Below, piece by piece: positions 54,349-63,248 of a DNA stretch of 64,000 nt (its first letter is position 1; each line of letters begins with the position of its first letter). The DNA comes from Flavobacterium sp. LC2016-12 (GTDB lineage Bacteria; Bacteroidota; Bacteroidia; Flavobacteriales; Flavobacteriaceae): NCBI RefSeq assembly GCF_015351595.1, contig NZ_JADKPT010000012.1, forward strand, positions 108,890 through 172,889, in the 5' to 3' direction. A program made the position numbers and the translations under genes. Under the pieces are notes generated by a model, which worked only from the letters and a program-made list of their open reading frames with translations, did not search any database and was not told the DNA's origin.

Positions 54349-55017
54349 TTATACTAGGCCAAAGTCTTTGGCAATAGCAATTAAATGGACATTATTATTG
54401 GCTTTAAAATATATTTTTAATTTATTAATTCTTTTTTCGATGCTACTTGTTCCGTTTGGAGTAATAGAAGAGGATTTAAACTCACTTGAAATGTTTTCTA
54501 AAATGTATCCCTGAGCTAATAATTTCAGAATTGAAATGTCGTAAGATTCTATTTCAATCAATGTTTTGTCATTAAAACTAAATGATAAATCTGAAGATAG
54601 AATTTTTTCTTCTCCTCTAAAAGTTCCTTCAATCGCTTTTCTTAGTTCATTTATACTATTTCGTCCTTTTGAAACATATGCGTTTATTTTCAAGTCATGA
54701 AACAATGATTTGATTCTGTAGGATTTGTCTTCAATTGAAAATACAATCTTTTTTAAAGAAGGCTGTACAATGTTAATTGCTTCAATAAGCTCTTCGCCAC
54801 TTGATAGATCCGTTTTTCGATGATCTGATTTAAAAGATAAGTCACTTATCAATAGATCATAAGGAGCGTCTTCAATAAGAGCTTTTTTTATGCGCAATAT
54901 ACCATCATCACAATATTTTACATGATGTATTGTTGGTATTTTTAAGTCTTCAAGTACTTGAATAACAGCAATACTTATACTATCTAAATCTTCGGCTACT
55001 AAAACTTTTTTAAACAT
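54349..55017 (-). CDS. Response regulator with LuxR-like output
   Basis: 222 residues. The receiver carries LVAEDLDSISIAV and the phospho-acceptor Asp59 in LLISDLSF, followed by an extended loop (KSDHRKTDLSSGEEL). The C-terminal output (ISILKLLAQGYILENISSEF, SSIEKRINKLKIYFKANNNV) is a divergent LuxR-type helix-turn-helix. Starts 8 bases after the second TPR kinase, and is probably its target. Confidence 0.88.
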   Translation of the reverse strand: MFKKVLVAEDLDSISIAVIQVLEDLKIPTIHHVKYCDDGILRIKKALIEDAPYDLLISDLSFKSDHRKTDLSSGEELIEAINIVQPSLKKIVFSIEDKSYRIKSLFHDLKINAYVSKGRNSINELRKAIEGTFRGEEKILSSDLSFSFNDKTLIEIESYDISILKLLAQGYILENISSEFKSSSITPNGTSSIEKRINKLKIYFKANNNVHLIAIAKDFGLV

Positions 55018-55025
55018 ATTATATT

Positions 55026-56792
55026 TTATAAAGGGAAAGTGAAACTTATTTTAAAACCTTTTTGTGAATTATTACCAAAAATAATAGTTCCATTAATAGT
55101 TTTAATACGGCTTTCCACATTTTGGAGGCCATTTTTTAAAATTAATGTGTTATTTTTAATTCCTACTCCATTATCAATGTAAGTAACGTGTAGATTTTTA
55201 TTCTTTATGCTAAAGGAAATGCTAGCGAGTGTTGCTTCGCTGTGTTTTTTCATATTCACAAAAAATTCTTGCAAAACCCTGTAAAGAATTATTTTTTTAT
55301 TCTTTTCTATTTCATTCCAACGAATAGTATCAAAACCATTTATCAAGATATTAATTTCTGCGGCTTTATGCCCCAGGATCATTTCCTTTACTGCTTGTGG
55401 GTAATTTTTATCTGTGCAGATATTGCTATTTTCTTTTGAAATATTTCTTGTTTTGAAATAAATAGTATCCAGATTGTTTAGTAATTTTTCTTTATTTTCA
55501 TCTTGTTCAAGATCTTTAGTTTCGGCAAAAGCTATGGTTTGATAAACATCATTAGCAAGTTCGTCATGTAATTTCTTTGATATTCGTATCTCACTGCTAA
55601 AAATGGCATCATTTTTTTCTTTTCTCCCTTTTGAGGTTAAATAAAAATAGAGGAATAAAAAGAGTCCTAAAACAAATGCTATTATTAAATAGGAAATGAT
55701 AATCCGGTTTTTCTGTCTTTCCAATTGTATCTTAGTTTCTGTTTTTAAAGCTTTTAGCTGTAAATTTTCTGCTTTGTCTTTATTAAAATTATATTTAATG
55801 TTAGAAAATTGATTTTTTGTTTTTTTCTGCGCTATGTGCAAGTTATCTGTAAGTTGTATATATTCTAACGAATATTTTTTTAAATCACTTCCATCACTAG
55901 TTTTTACAAGTAATGCTAAACTACTGATCTTTTCGCCTACATTATTTATTTGTAAAGCATTGTTATATGCTTGTTTGGCATATTCTTTTGCTAAGATTGG
56001 GTTACTTTTTTGAAAAAATAAAGAGAGATGTTTTAAAGAGGTCGATAAGCCGTCGTTGTTTTTATATTGTAATCTTATTTTCAATCCTTCATAATAGCAG
56101 TCTAATGCTTTTTTTGAGTCTCCAAGTTTGTAATAACAAAAGCCCAGATTGTCTATGATATAAGCATGGTCATTATTATTTGCCGCATCATAACTGGATA
56201 TTCTTTTTTGAGATGCTAAAATATTAAGAAGAATTGCAGCTTCTCTGTATTTGTGTTGCTCCATGTAAACGACGACTAAGTTGTTTATGGCAAGACTTTT
56301 TCGCCAAGTACTCGTCTTTAACTTAATAGCTTTCTTGAAATATAAAATTGCATTTTTGTTATCATAGCTATGAGTATAACTTATTCCTAAAAGATTGTAT
56401 ACAATCCAGGAATAACGAGGATTTTTGATTTCTTTTAGATAAGGCAAAGCTTCAGTTGCACTTGCTTCGCTAGCTATGTAATCGCATTGATCTTGCTGAA
56501 TTTCAGCAATACATGATAAAGCATATACATAATCAGTGGTGTTTGTTTTAGGGTCGCAAAGTGCTTTAACTTTAGTATAAAGGTAAAAAGCACTATCTTG
56601 TTTATTATTGTCAAAATAGATATCAGCGCTGTCAGTTAATCTTTTTATTTTTTCGGTGAGATCTGGTTTAGATTTAGTTATCGTCTTGCTTTGACAAAAA
56701 TGTATAAATAAGCACACTAATAATAGAGAAAGTATTATTATTAGGTATTTTATTTTTTTTTTATGAGAAAAAGTTAAGTATTGTTCTCTCAT
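55026..56792 (-). CDS. TPR-containing sensor histidine kinase (second of a tandem pair)
   Basis: 588 residues. An N-terminal hydrophobic segment ends at Cys33, then about five or six TPRs fill residues 50-330 (such as GFCYYKLGDSKKALDCYYEG), followed by a coiled coil, a transmembrane helix (IIISYLIIAFVLGLFLFLYFYL in part) and a kinase core. The phospho-accepting His is in SKKLHDELANDV, the N box in LQEFFVNMKKHSEAT and the G box in YIDNGVGI. The start codon abuts the stop of the paralogue at 56793 without a gap. TPRs are periplasmic or outside by topology. Confidence 0.92.
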   Translation of the reverse strand: MREQYLTFSHKKKIKYLIIILSLLLVCLFIHFCQSKTITKSKPDLTEKIKRLTDSADIYFDNNKQDSAFYLYTKVKALCDPKTNTTDYVYALSCIAEIQQDQCDYIASEASATEALPYLKEIKNPRYSWIVYNLLGISYTHSYDNKNAILYFKKAIKLKTSTWRKSLAINNLVVVYMEQHKYREAAILLNILASQKRISSYDAANNNDHAYIIDNLGFCYYKLGDSKKALDCYYEGLKIRLQYKNNDGLSTSLKHLSLFFQKSNPILAKEYAKQAYNNALQINNVGEKISSLALLVKTSDGSDLKKYSLEYIQLTDNLHIAQKKTKNQFSNIKYNFNKDKAENLQLKALKTETKIQLERQKNRIIISYLIIAFVLGLFLFLYFYLTSKGRKEKNDAIFSSEIRISKKLHDELANDVYQTIAFAETKDLEQDENKEKLLNNLDTIYFKTRNISKENSNICTDKNYPQAVKEMILGHKAAEINILINGFDTIRWNEIEKNKKIILYRVLQEFFVNMKKHSEATLASISFSIKNKNLHVTYIDNGVGIKNNTLILKNGLQNVESRIKTINGTIIFGNNSQKGFKISFTFPL

Positions 56793-58517
56793 CTATAGAG
56801 GAAATTTAATAAAAACTTTGAATCCTTTATTGGGCTCAGTATCAATGTCGATCTCTCCTTTTATGCTAAGGATACGGTTCTCGACATTATGTAAGCCATT
56901 TTTGAAAATCATATTATTAATATCAATACCTTTCCCATTATCAGTATAATTTATAATAACGCTTTTGTCTGTTTTTTTGAAATTGATACCTACTAAAGTT
57001 GCACTACTATGTTTTTTCATATTTACAAGCAACTCTTGTAGAATTCGATAGATAGTGATTTTTTTGTTTTTTTCTATTTCGTTCCATGGAACAGATTCTA
57101 TATCATTTAAGATAAAATTAATGTTTGAAGTATTGAAACCAGAAATCATTTCTTTTAAGTAGAAAGTATATTTTTCATTGGTTATTACTGGACTGTTTTC
57201 CTTTGAAATATCTCTTGTTCGTGAATAAATTGCATCTAAATTAATTAAAAGCTGTTCTTTATTCTCGACTATCGAAAGATTTCTATTTTCGGCAAAAGCC
57301 ATTGTGTGGTATATATCATTTGCAAGTTCATCATGTAGTTTCTTTGCTATTCTTGTTTCACTTTTATAAGTGGCTTCAATTTTTTCTCTATTACCTCTTG
57401 ATGTTAGGTAGAAATATAGAACAACAATCAAACTTAAACTTAAAACAATTAAAATGTAAGAAATGATGTTTCGATTTTTTTGTCTTTCAAGCTGTAATTC
57501 GTTCTCAGCTTTATGGGTTTTTAATTTTAAATTTTCTTCTTTTTCTTTTTTAGAGTCATACTTAATTTTTGCAAACTGATTTTTTGCTTTTTGTCTTACT
57601 TCTGTAATACTATCGTTTACTTTAATGTATAAAAGAGAGTATTTTTTTAATTCATGATCTTTAGTATTAGCTATTAATTGCTTTAGTGCCGACATTCTGC
57701 CATCAACATCATGAACAGAAGTATATTTGTCATAACTGACCAAGGCATATTTTGTAGATGAGTCAACGTTATTAGGATAGTAAAATTTGGCAAGATGAAG
57801 ATTAACTTTTGCTGACTCCCAATTATCGTTTATTTTATTGGTTAATTGTAAAGCCTTGTTGAAATAAGAAACTGCCTGAATATCTCCAATTTTGAAATAG
57901 CAAAAACCTATATTATCTAATACTTTTGCATAGTTTTCAGTAACTTCAATTATTTCCTTTTCCTTGCTTAAACGAAGATAAATCTGAAGTGCTTCCTTAT
58001 ATTTATGTTGTTCTAGTAAAACAACGGCTATATTATTTTCTGCACTTAATTTTCTCCACTCGCTTGTTTTTAATTCTAAAGCTTTATTATAATATAAATT
58101 GGCATTTCCATAATCACCTTTACTTAGGTAAGTGTTTCCAAATTCTATATAATTGTTCCAGATGTGTTTTTGTTTTTTTACATATTTTAAGTAAGGTATA
58201 GCCTCTGTTAATGTTAATTCACTTCCGTCATAATCTCCATGATAGCGCTGAATTTCGGCTATGTTGTTTAATGTACTGATAAAATTTTCAGAATCGGTAA
58301 TAGGATGACATATTGACTTTATTTTGTTATAATAGTAAAATGCGCTATCAAATTTTTTATCATCATAAAATCTGTCAGCTATAACAGTAAGTTTTATAAC
58401 TTGGCTCTTAGTATTTTTAGGTACAGCATTAGAGGTCTCTTTCCTTTTTTGACAAGAAAATAAGATAAGAAATAGTAGTATAATAAATAGATTTATCTGA
58501 GGCCTTTTTGTAGTCAT
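56793..58517 (-). CDS. TPR-containing sensor histidine kinase (first of a tandem pair)
   Basis: 574 residues from the ATG at 58517, which gives a good lipoprotein signal (INLFIILLFLILFSC). A start 36 bases upstream is less likely. Layout as in the paralogue: TPRs (GFCYFKIGDIQAVSYFNKA), coiled coil, helix (NIISYILIVLSLSLIVVLYF), kinase core (AKKLHDELANDIYHTM; LQELLVNMKKHSSAT; YTDNGKGI). High similarity to the next gene shows a tandem duplication. The lipobox together with a later transmembrane helix is unusual for a kinase and may reflect a cleaved N-terminus. Confidence 0.92.
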   Translation of the reverse strand: MTTKRPQINLFIILLFLILFSCQKRKETSNAVPKNTKSQVIKLTVIADRFYDDKKFDSAFYYYNKIKSICHPITDSENFISTLNNIAEIQRYHGDYDGSELTLTEAIPYLKYVKKQKHIWNNYIEFGNTYLSKGDYGNANLYYNKALELKTSEWRKLSAENNIAVVLLEQHKYKEALQIYLRLSKEKEIIEVTENYAKVLDNIGFCYFKIGDIQAVSYFNKALQLTNKINDNWESAKVNLHLAKFYYPNNVDSSTKYALVSYDKYTSVHDVDGRMSALKQLIANTKDHELKKYSLLYIKVNDSITEVRQKAKNQFAKIKYDSKKEKEENLKLKTHKAENELQLERQKNRNIISYILIVLSLSLIVVLYFYLTSRGNREKIEATYKSETRIAKKLHDELANDIYHTMAFAENRNLSIVENKEQLLINLDAIYSRTRDISKENSPVITNEKYTFYLKEMISGFNTSNINFILNDIESVPWNEIEKNKKITIYRILQELLVNMKKHSSATLVGINFKKTDKSVIINYTDNGKGIDINNMIFKNGLHNVENRILSIKGEIDIDTEPNKGFKVFIKFPL

Positions 58518-58685
58518 GTACCAAAAATAGAAAATTTTCGTTCTTACGTACACCTATAAATAAGGTATTTTAAATTATTGCAAGAATTAAGATTTTGTGG
58601 CTCTCATTTACAAGTAGATACAAACAAGTCCTCTGGTAGGAGGACATGTATTAGCTAAAATGTTGTAAAATTTATCTTTATAAAA

Positions 58686-59120
58686 TTATACTGCTCGCAT
58701 TCCTGTGGTAATTCCAATTTGATTCCAGGCGTTAATGGTAATGATCATCATAATGATTTCTGCAAGGTATTTTTCATCAAATAATTTAGCGGCGTTTTGA
58801 TAAACTTCTTCAGAAACATGATTGCTGATCATTGTTACTTGTTCTGTTAAGGCTAAAATTGCTTTTTCTTCTTCAGAATAAACATCAGCTTCACGCCAGG
58901 TACTTAATAAATAAATACGCTGTTCACTGACACCATATTTTCTGGCATCTGCTGTATGTATGTTAATACAATAGGCACAACCATTTATTTGTGATGCACG
59001 AATTTTAATTAATTCTTTATGGACTGGTGTTAATGAAGTTGTAGAAATGTACTTTTCTAAATTCATCATTGCTTGATAAGCTTGTGGGGCAACTGTTGGG
59101 ATAACGATTCTTGGTTTCAT
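58686..59120 (-). CDS. Carboxymuconolactone decarboxylase-family (AhpD-like) protein
   Basis: 144 residues. The redox motif is Cys48-AY-Cys51 with His55 in CAYCINIHTADARK, as in AhpD-type alkylhydroperoxidases, and the C-terminus (IIMMIITINAWNQIGI) is typical. Likely a thiol-dependent peroxide reductase or sensor. It is downstream of the Crp-family regulator on the same strand. Confidence 0.93.
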   Translation of the reverse strand: MKPRIVIPTVAPQAYQAMMNLEKYISTTSLTPVHKELIKIRASQINGCAYCINIHTADARKYGVSEQRIYLLSTWREADVYSEEEKAILALTEQVTMISNHVSEEVYQNAAKLFDEKYLAEIIMMIITINAWNQIGITTGMRAV

Positions 59121-59199
59121 TTTGTGTGTTTTTAAAAGTTTGATACAAAGTTCCTGTATGTCTGCTTAAAAAAACTTGAACTACTTCAAGAAATCAAAG

Positions 59200-59772
59200 T
59201 CATACTTTTCCAGCTCTGATTTTACTCATAAATTCGGCTGAAAAATCTAAGTAAGATGCAATCATATATTGTGGAACACGCTGTACAAATTCAGGAAAGT
59301 GATCATTGAAATGATGGTATCGTTCCTCAGCTGACATAGTAAACAAGAATTTAATTCGCATTTGCATAGCTCCAAATGACTTTTGCGATACGATTCTAAA
59401 GTAACGCTCTAATTTCGGAATTTGAATCAGTAAGGCTTCCAATGTAGGTTTTTCTATTGCAATGATTTCTGAGTTCTCCACAGCCTGAATGTAGAAATTA
59501 GAAGGCGTGTGATTATGATAACTTAATAAATCAGTAATCCACCAGTTCTCAATTGCAAATTGAAGTGTTTGTTCACTTCCTTTCGTGTTTATGATATATT
59601 GTCTTATACAGCCTTTGACAACAAAATACATGGTATTGCAAACCTGTCCTTCTTTTAAAAGATGTTCTTTCTTTTTTACTTTAGAAAGTTGTAAGCACGA
59701 TTCTAAAGTATCGATCTCCGAAGGTTCTAAGTTGATGAATTTTTCAATATGTCGAAAAAGTGCTTCGTGCAT
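59200..59772 (-). CDS. Crp/Fnr-family transcriptional regulator
   Basis: 190 residues with a cyclic-nucleotide-binding-type beta barrel (KKKEHLLKEGQVCNTMYFVV, CIRQYII) and an alpha-helical C-terminus ending YMIASYLDFSAEFMSKIRAGKV, where the helix-turn-helix is reduced. This matches the Bacteroidota Crp-like group that usually sits next to oxidoreductases or AhpD-like genes. Ligand unknown. Candidate -7 box TACATTTG at 59797-59790. Confidence 0.9.
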   Translation of the reverse strand: MHEALFRHIEKFINLEPSEIDTLESCLQLSKVKKKEHLLKEGQVCNTMYFVVKGCIRQYIINTKGSEQTLQFAIENWWITDLLSYHNHTPSNFYIQAVENSEIIAIEKPTLEALLIQIPKLERYFRIVSQKSFGAMQMRIKFLFTMSAEERYHHFNDHFPEFVQRVPQYMIASYLDFSAEFMSKIRAGKV

Positions 59773-59849
59773 ATGGATTTGATTTAATACAAATGTACTT
59801 TAAAATTCAATTTATAAAAGATGAAAAAATACAAGCTGTTGTAAAACAA

Positions 59850-59877
59850 AAAACCACTCGCAATGCGAATGGTTTTT
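59850..59877 (-). terminator. Terminator of the rplT operon
   Basis: AAAACCACTCGCA / TGCGAATGGTTTT with one mismatch, T or A runs on both sides, 41 bases from the rplT stop. Confidence 0.8.
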
Positions 59878-59917
59878 CTATGATAAGTAAGTAATCTAAA
59901 TTGAGTTTATAAAACGT

Positions 59918-60262
59918 TTATTTTACTTTATTAAGTATTGCTTTGAAAGCTTCAGGGTGGTTCATAGCTAAATCTGCAAGAACTTTACGGTTCAATTCGA
60001 TTCCGTTAGCTTTTACTTTCCCCATGAATTGAGAATAAGACATTCCTTCCAATCTAGCTCCAGCGTTGATACGTTGAATCCATAATGCACGGAAATTTCT
60101 TTTGTTTTGTTTTCTATCGCGGTAAGCGTAGCACATTGCTTTCTCTACTGCATTCTTAGCAACTGTCCAAACGTTTTTACGTCTACCAAAGAAACCTTTG
60201 GCTTGCTTCATTATTTTTTTTCTTCTTGCTCTTTTAGCAACTGAATTTACCGATCTTGGCAT
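59918..60262 (-). CDS. rplT: 50S ribosomal protein L20
   Basis: 114 residues, complete. The basic N-terminus (PRSVNSVAKRARRKKIMKQA) and RQNKRNFRALWIQRINAGAR are the family signatures. It binds 23S rRNA early in 50S assembly. Last gene of the thrS-infC-rpmI-rplT operon. Confidence 0.98.
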   Translation of the reverse strand: MPRSVNSVAKRARRKKIMKQAKGFFGRRKNVWTVAKNAVEKAMCYAYRDRKQNKRNFRALWIQRINAGARLEGMSYSQFMGKVKANGIELNRKVLADLAMNHPEAFKAILNKVK

Positions 60263-60363
60263 AATTTTAATGTGTTTTTGTAGCAGGCGTCCTGAATTGA
60301 ATCAAAGGAACTTAAAAGCCATACTCCAAGGTTATATAAATAATTTTTTAACCTAAAGAATTA

Positions 60364-60561
60364 TTAGATAATTCTTAATTGTTGTTTGATGCTTTTCATA
60401 TCTGTAGAGTGAACTAGCGCTGAGTGAGTCAAAGCTAATTTACGTTTTTTAGATTTTTTAGTCAAGATGTGACTTTTAAAAGCATGCTTTCTTTTAATCT
60501 TTCCAGAACCAGTAACTTTAAAACGTTTCTTGGCGCTAGATTTTGTTTTCATTTTAGGCAT
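60364..60561 (-). CDS. rpmI: 50S ribosomal protein L35
   Basis: 65 residues. MPKMKTKSSAKKRFKVTGSG and RKHAFKSHILTKKSKKRK are typical. Located in the conserved order infC, rpmI, rplT. Confidence 0.98.
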   Translation of the reverse strand: MPKMKTKSSAKKRFKVTGSGKIKRKHAFKSHILTKKSKKRKLALTHSALVHSTDMKSIKQQLRII

Positions 60562-60623
60562 TTTTCCTAGTGTTTTAATTTATTCTTACTTACTTATATC
60601 TTGGTCTGAAAGTTTAAAAGTCA

Positions 60624-60656
60624 AAAATTGAAAGTCACTTTATGACTTTCAATTTT
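60624..60656. promoter_or_regulatory. Perfect hairpin between infC and rpmI
   Basis: AAAATTGAAAGTCA (60624-60637) pairs perfectly with TGACTTTCAATTTT (60643-60656), loop of five bases. Flanked by further GACTTT/AAGTC repeats. It is in the operon's intergenic space and might affect readthrough or mRNA processing, or be a repeat. Confidence 0.45.
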
Positions 60657-60676
60657 AAGACTTTCGACTTTAAGAC

Positions 60677-61234
60677 TTATTTCTTTTTCTTCGGAGCAAT
60701 GAACATGATCATTCTCTTTCCTTCTAAAACTGGCATAGCTTCCACTTTACCATGTTCTTCTAAATCTGTAGCCAAACGTAGTAATAAAATCTGTCCCTGA
60801 TCTTTATAGATAATAGAACGTCCTTTAAAGAATACGAATGCTTTTAATTTAGCACCCTCTTTCAAGAATTTCTCGGCATTCTTTCTTTTAAATTCGTAAT
60901 CATGCTCATCAGTTTGAGGACCAAAACGAATTTCTTTTACTACAACTTGCGTAGACTTAGCTTTTAAAACCTTATCACGTTTCTTTTGTTCGTAAACAAA
61001 TTTCTTGTAATCCATGATTTTACAAACCGGCGGCTCAGCGTTTGGCGAGATTTCAACCAAATCCAATTCGAATTGATCTGCTAAACGTAAAGCTTCAGCA
61101 AGCTTAAATACACCTGGCTCGATGTTTTCACCTACTAATCTTACTTCTTGTACACCACGAATATTATTGTTTATTCTGTGTGCATCCTTTTTTTCTACTC
61201 GAGGTTGATAACCTCTGTTGCTTCTTATTGCTAT
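60677..61234 (-). CDS. infC: Translation initiation factor IF-3 with apparent AUA start
   Basis: 185 residues if begun at the ATA at 61234 (reading AIRSNRGYQPRVEKKDAHR after the initiator), 17 bases past the thrS stop at 61251. The first canonical-like start is only an internal TTG at 61066, which would cut away the N-terminal domain. No ATG or GTG occurs before it in frame. The N-domain (INNNIRGVQEVRLVGENIEP) and C-domain (KEIRFGPQTDEHDY, AKLKAFVFFKGRSI) are both intact. IF-3 genes classically start with AUU, allowing autoregulation; AUA here would do the same. Confidence 0.85.
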   Translation of the reverse strand: MAIRSNRGYQPRVEKKDAHRINNNIRGVQEVRLVGENIEPGVFKLAEALRLADQFELDLVEISPNAEPPVCKIMDYKKFVYEQKKRDKVLKAKSTQVVVKEIRFGPQTDEHDYEFKRKNAEKFLKEGAKLKAFVFFKGRSIIYKDQGQILLLRLATDLEEHGKVEAMPVLEGKRMIMFIAPKKKK

Positions 61235-61250
61235 GACTTTATAATTTAAG

Positions 61251-63197
61251 TTAAACTGTAAAAACTTTTAATGTCTTTTTTATTTCTTCGTCTACAATTG
61301 CGACAAATTCATCAATTGTAACTGTAATATTCCCTTTTCCTTCCTGACCGTGACGACGAATAGAAATCGTTCCGTTTTTCTCTTCTTCCTCACCAACAAT
61401 CAGCATAAATGGTATTTTTTGCATTTCTGCATCTCTAATTTTCTTACCAATTGTCTCGCTTCTGTTGTCAATTAGGGCGCGAATTTCGTGATTTTCTAGC
61501 AAATCTAAAACTTTTTTAGCATAAATTTCGTATTTCTCGCTCAAAGACAAGATTATAGCCTGTTCCGGCATTAACCAAAGTGGGAAATTTCCTGCTGTGT
61601 GTTCTAGTAAAATTGCTATAAAACGTTCCATAGATCCAAAAGGAGCTCTGTGAATCATTACTGGGCGATGTAATTCATTATCAGCACCTTTATATGTCAA
61701 TTCAAAACGCTCAGGCAAGTTGTAATCCACCTGAATAGTTCCTAATTGCCATTGTCTTCCTAAAGCATCTTTTACCATAAAGTCAAGCTTCGGACCGTAA
61801 AAAGCCGCCTCGCCATATTCTACTACAGTATTCAATCCTTTGTCTGCTGCAGCATTGATAATCGCATTTTCAGCTTTCTCCCAATTTTCATCAGAACCGA
61901 TATATTTTTCTCTGTTTTCCTGATCTCTCAACGAAATTTGAGCTGTAAAGTTTTCAAATCCTAAAGAACCAAATACATAAAGTACTAAGTCAATTACTTT
62001 TTTAAACTCTTCATCCAATTGTTCCGGAGTACAGAAAATATGCGCATCATCCTGAGTAAACCCTCTTACACGAGTCAAACCATGCAATTCACCAGATTGT
62101 TCATATCTGTATACTGTGCCAAATTCAGCATAACGCTTTGGTAAATCTTTATATGACCAAGGTCTTACGTTGTAGATCTCACAGTGGTGAGGGCAGTTCA
62201 TAGGTTTCAATAAAAACTCTTCACCTTCAGCTGGAGTATTGATTGGTTGAAAACTATCTGCGCCATATTTCGCATAGTGACCAGAAGTTACATAAAGCTC
62301 TTTCTGTCCAATATGTGGAGTAACTACTTGTTCGTATCCGGCTTTTTTCTGAGCTTTCTTTAAAAATTGCTCTAAACGATCTCTAAGTGCAGCACCTTTT
62401 GGTAACCATAAAGGCAAGCCTTGTCCGACTTTCTGTGAGAAAGCAAACAATTCAAGTTCTTTACCTAATTTACGGTGATCACGACGTTTTGCTTCTTCAA
62501 GAAGTTCAAGATATTCAGTCAAATCTTTTTGTTTAGGGAAAGATGTTCCGTAAACACGAGTCAACTGTTTATTCTTTTCGTCACCTCTCCAATAAGCTCC
62601 GGCAACGCTCATGATTTTAAAAGCCTTGATGATTCCGGTATTCGGAATATGTCCACCTCTACATAAATCAGTAAAAGTAGCGTGATCGCAAAAAGTGATA
62701 GTTCCGTCTTCAAGATTCGAAATCAATTCAGTCTTGTAAACGTTATCTTTATACATTTCTAGCGCATCAGTCTTACTAACCGGACGCATTTTAAATTCGT
62801 GTTTTTCTCTTGAAATCTCAAGAACACGATCTTCGATCTTTTTAAAGTCAGCTTCTACGATTTTTTGATCTTCAAAATCCACATCATAATAGAAGCCATT
62901 AGCAATCGCAGGTCCAAGAGTTAATTTGATTCCTGGATACAATTCTTCAAGTGCTTGCGCCATTACGTGCGAAGTAGAATGCCAAAAAGCTTTTTTACCT
63001 TCCGCATCATTCCAAGTATATAAAATAAGACTACCGTCGGTCGTCAATGGAGTTTCGGTTTCTATTGTTGTACCATTAAAGGATGCTGAAATCACGTTTC
63101 TTGCAAATCCTTCACTAATGCTTTTAGCAACCTCCATCGGAGTTACGCCTGAAGCAAACTCTCTAATTGACCCGTCGGGTAAAGTAATCTTAATCAT
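61251..63197 (-). CDS. thrS: Threonyl-tRNA synthetase
   Basis: 648 residues, full length. An N-terminal TGS domain (MIKITLPDGSIREFASG), an editing domain (HSTSHVMAQALEELYP with the HxxxH type; CRGGHIPNTG), the class II catalytic core (KPMNCPHHCEIY for zinc; RVRGFTQDDAHIFC as motif 2; APFGSMERFIAILLEH as motif 3) and an anticodon-binding domain are present. It charges tRNA-Thr and edits Ser-tRNA-Thr. First gene of the operon. Confidence 0.98.
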   Translation of the reverse strand: MIKITLPDGSIREFASGVTPMEVAKSISEGFARNVISASFNGTTIETETPLTTDGSLILYTWNDAEGKKAFWHSTSHVMAQALEELYPGIKLTLGPAIANGFYYDVDFEDQKIVEADFKKIEDRVLEISREKHEFKMRPVSKTDALEMYKDNVYKTELISNLEDGTITFCDHATFTDLCRGGHIPNTGIIKAFKIMSVAGAYWRGDEKNKQLTRVYGTSFPKQKDLTEYLELLEEAKRRDHRKLGKELELFAFSQKVGQGLPLWLPKGAALRDRLEQFLKKAQKKAGYEQVVTPHIGQKELYVTSGHYAKYGADSFQPINTPAEGEEFLLKPMNCPHHCEIYNVRPWSYKDLPKRYAEFGTVYRYEQSGELHGLTRVRGFTQDDAHIFCTPEQLDEEFKKVIDLVLYVFGSLGFENFTAQISLRDQENREKYIGSDENWEKAENAIINAAADKGLNTVVEYGEAAFYGPKLDFMVKDALGRQWQLGTIQVDYNLPERFELTYKGADNELHRPVMIHRAPFGSMERFIAILLEHTAGNFPLWLMPEQAIILSLSEKYEIYAKKVLDLLENHEIRALIDNRSETIGKKIRDAEMQKIPFMLIVGEEEEKNGTISIRRHGQEGKGNITVTIDEFVAIVDEEIKKTLKVFTV

Positions 63198-63217
63198 TGT
63201 TTATAATTTTGTGAATG

Positions 63218-63248
63218 CAAATATAGCGCATTACTAAAATACATACAA
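63218..63248 (-). promoter_or_regulatory. Promoter of the thrS operon
   Basis: Minus strand TTG (63248-63246), 20-bp spacer, TATATTTG (63225-63218), 20 bases from the thrS start. Complete consensus. Confidence 0.75.

Noticed and set aside
59585..59782. Plus-strand 65-codon ORF within the Crp-family gene
   Set aside because: Antisense shadow of a clear coding gene; no start context.
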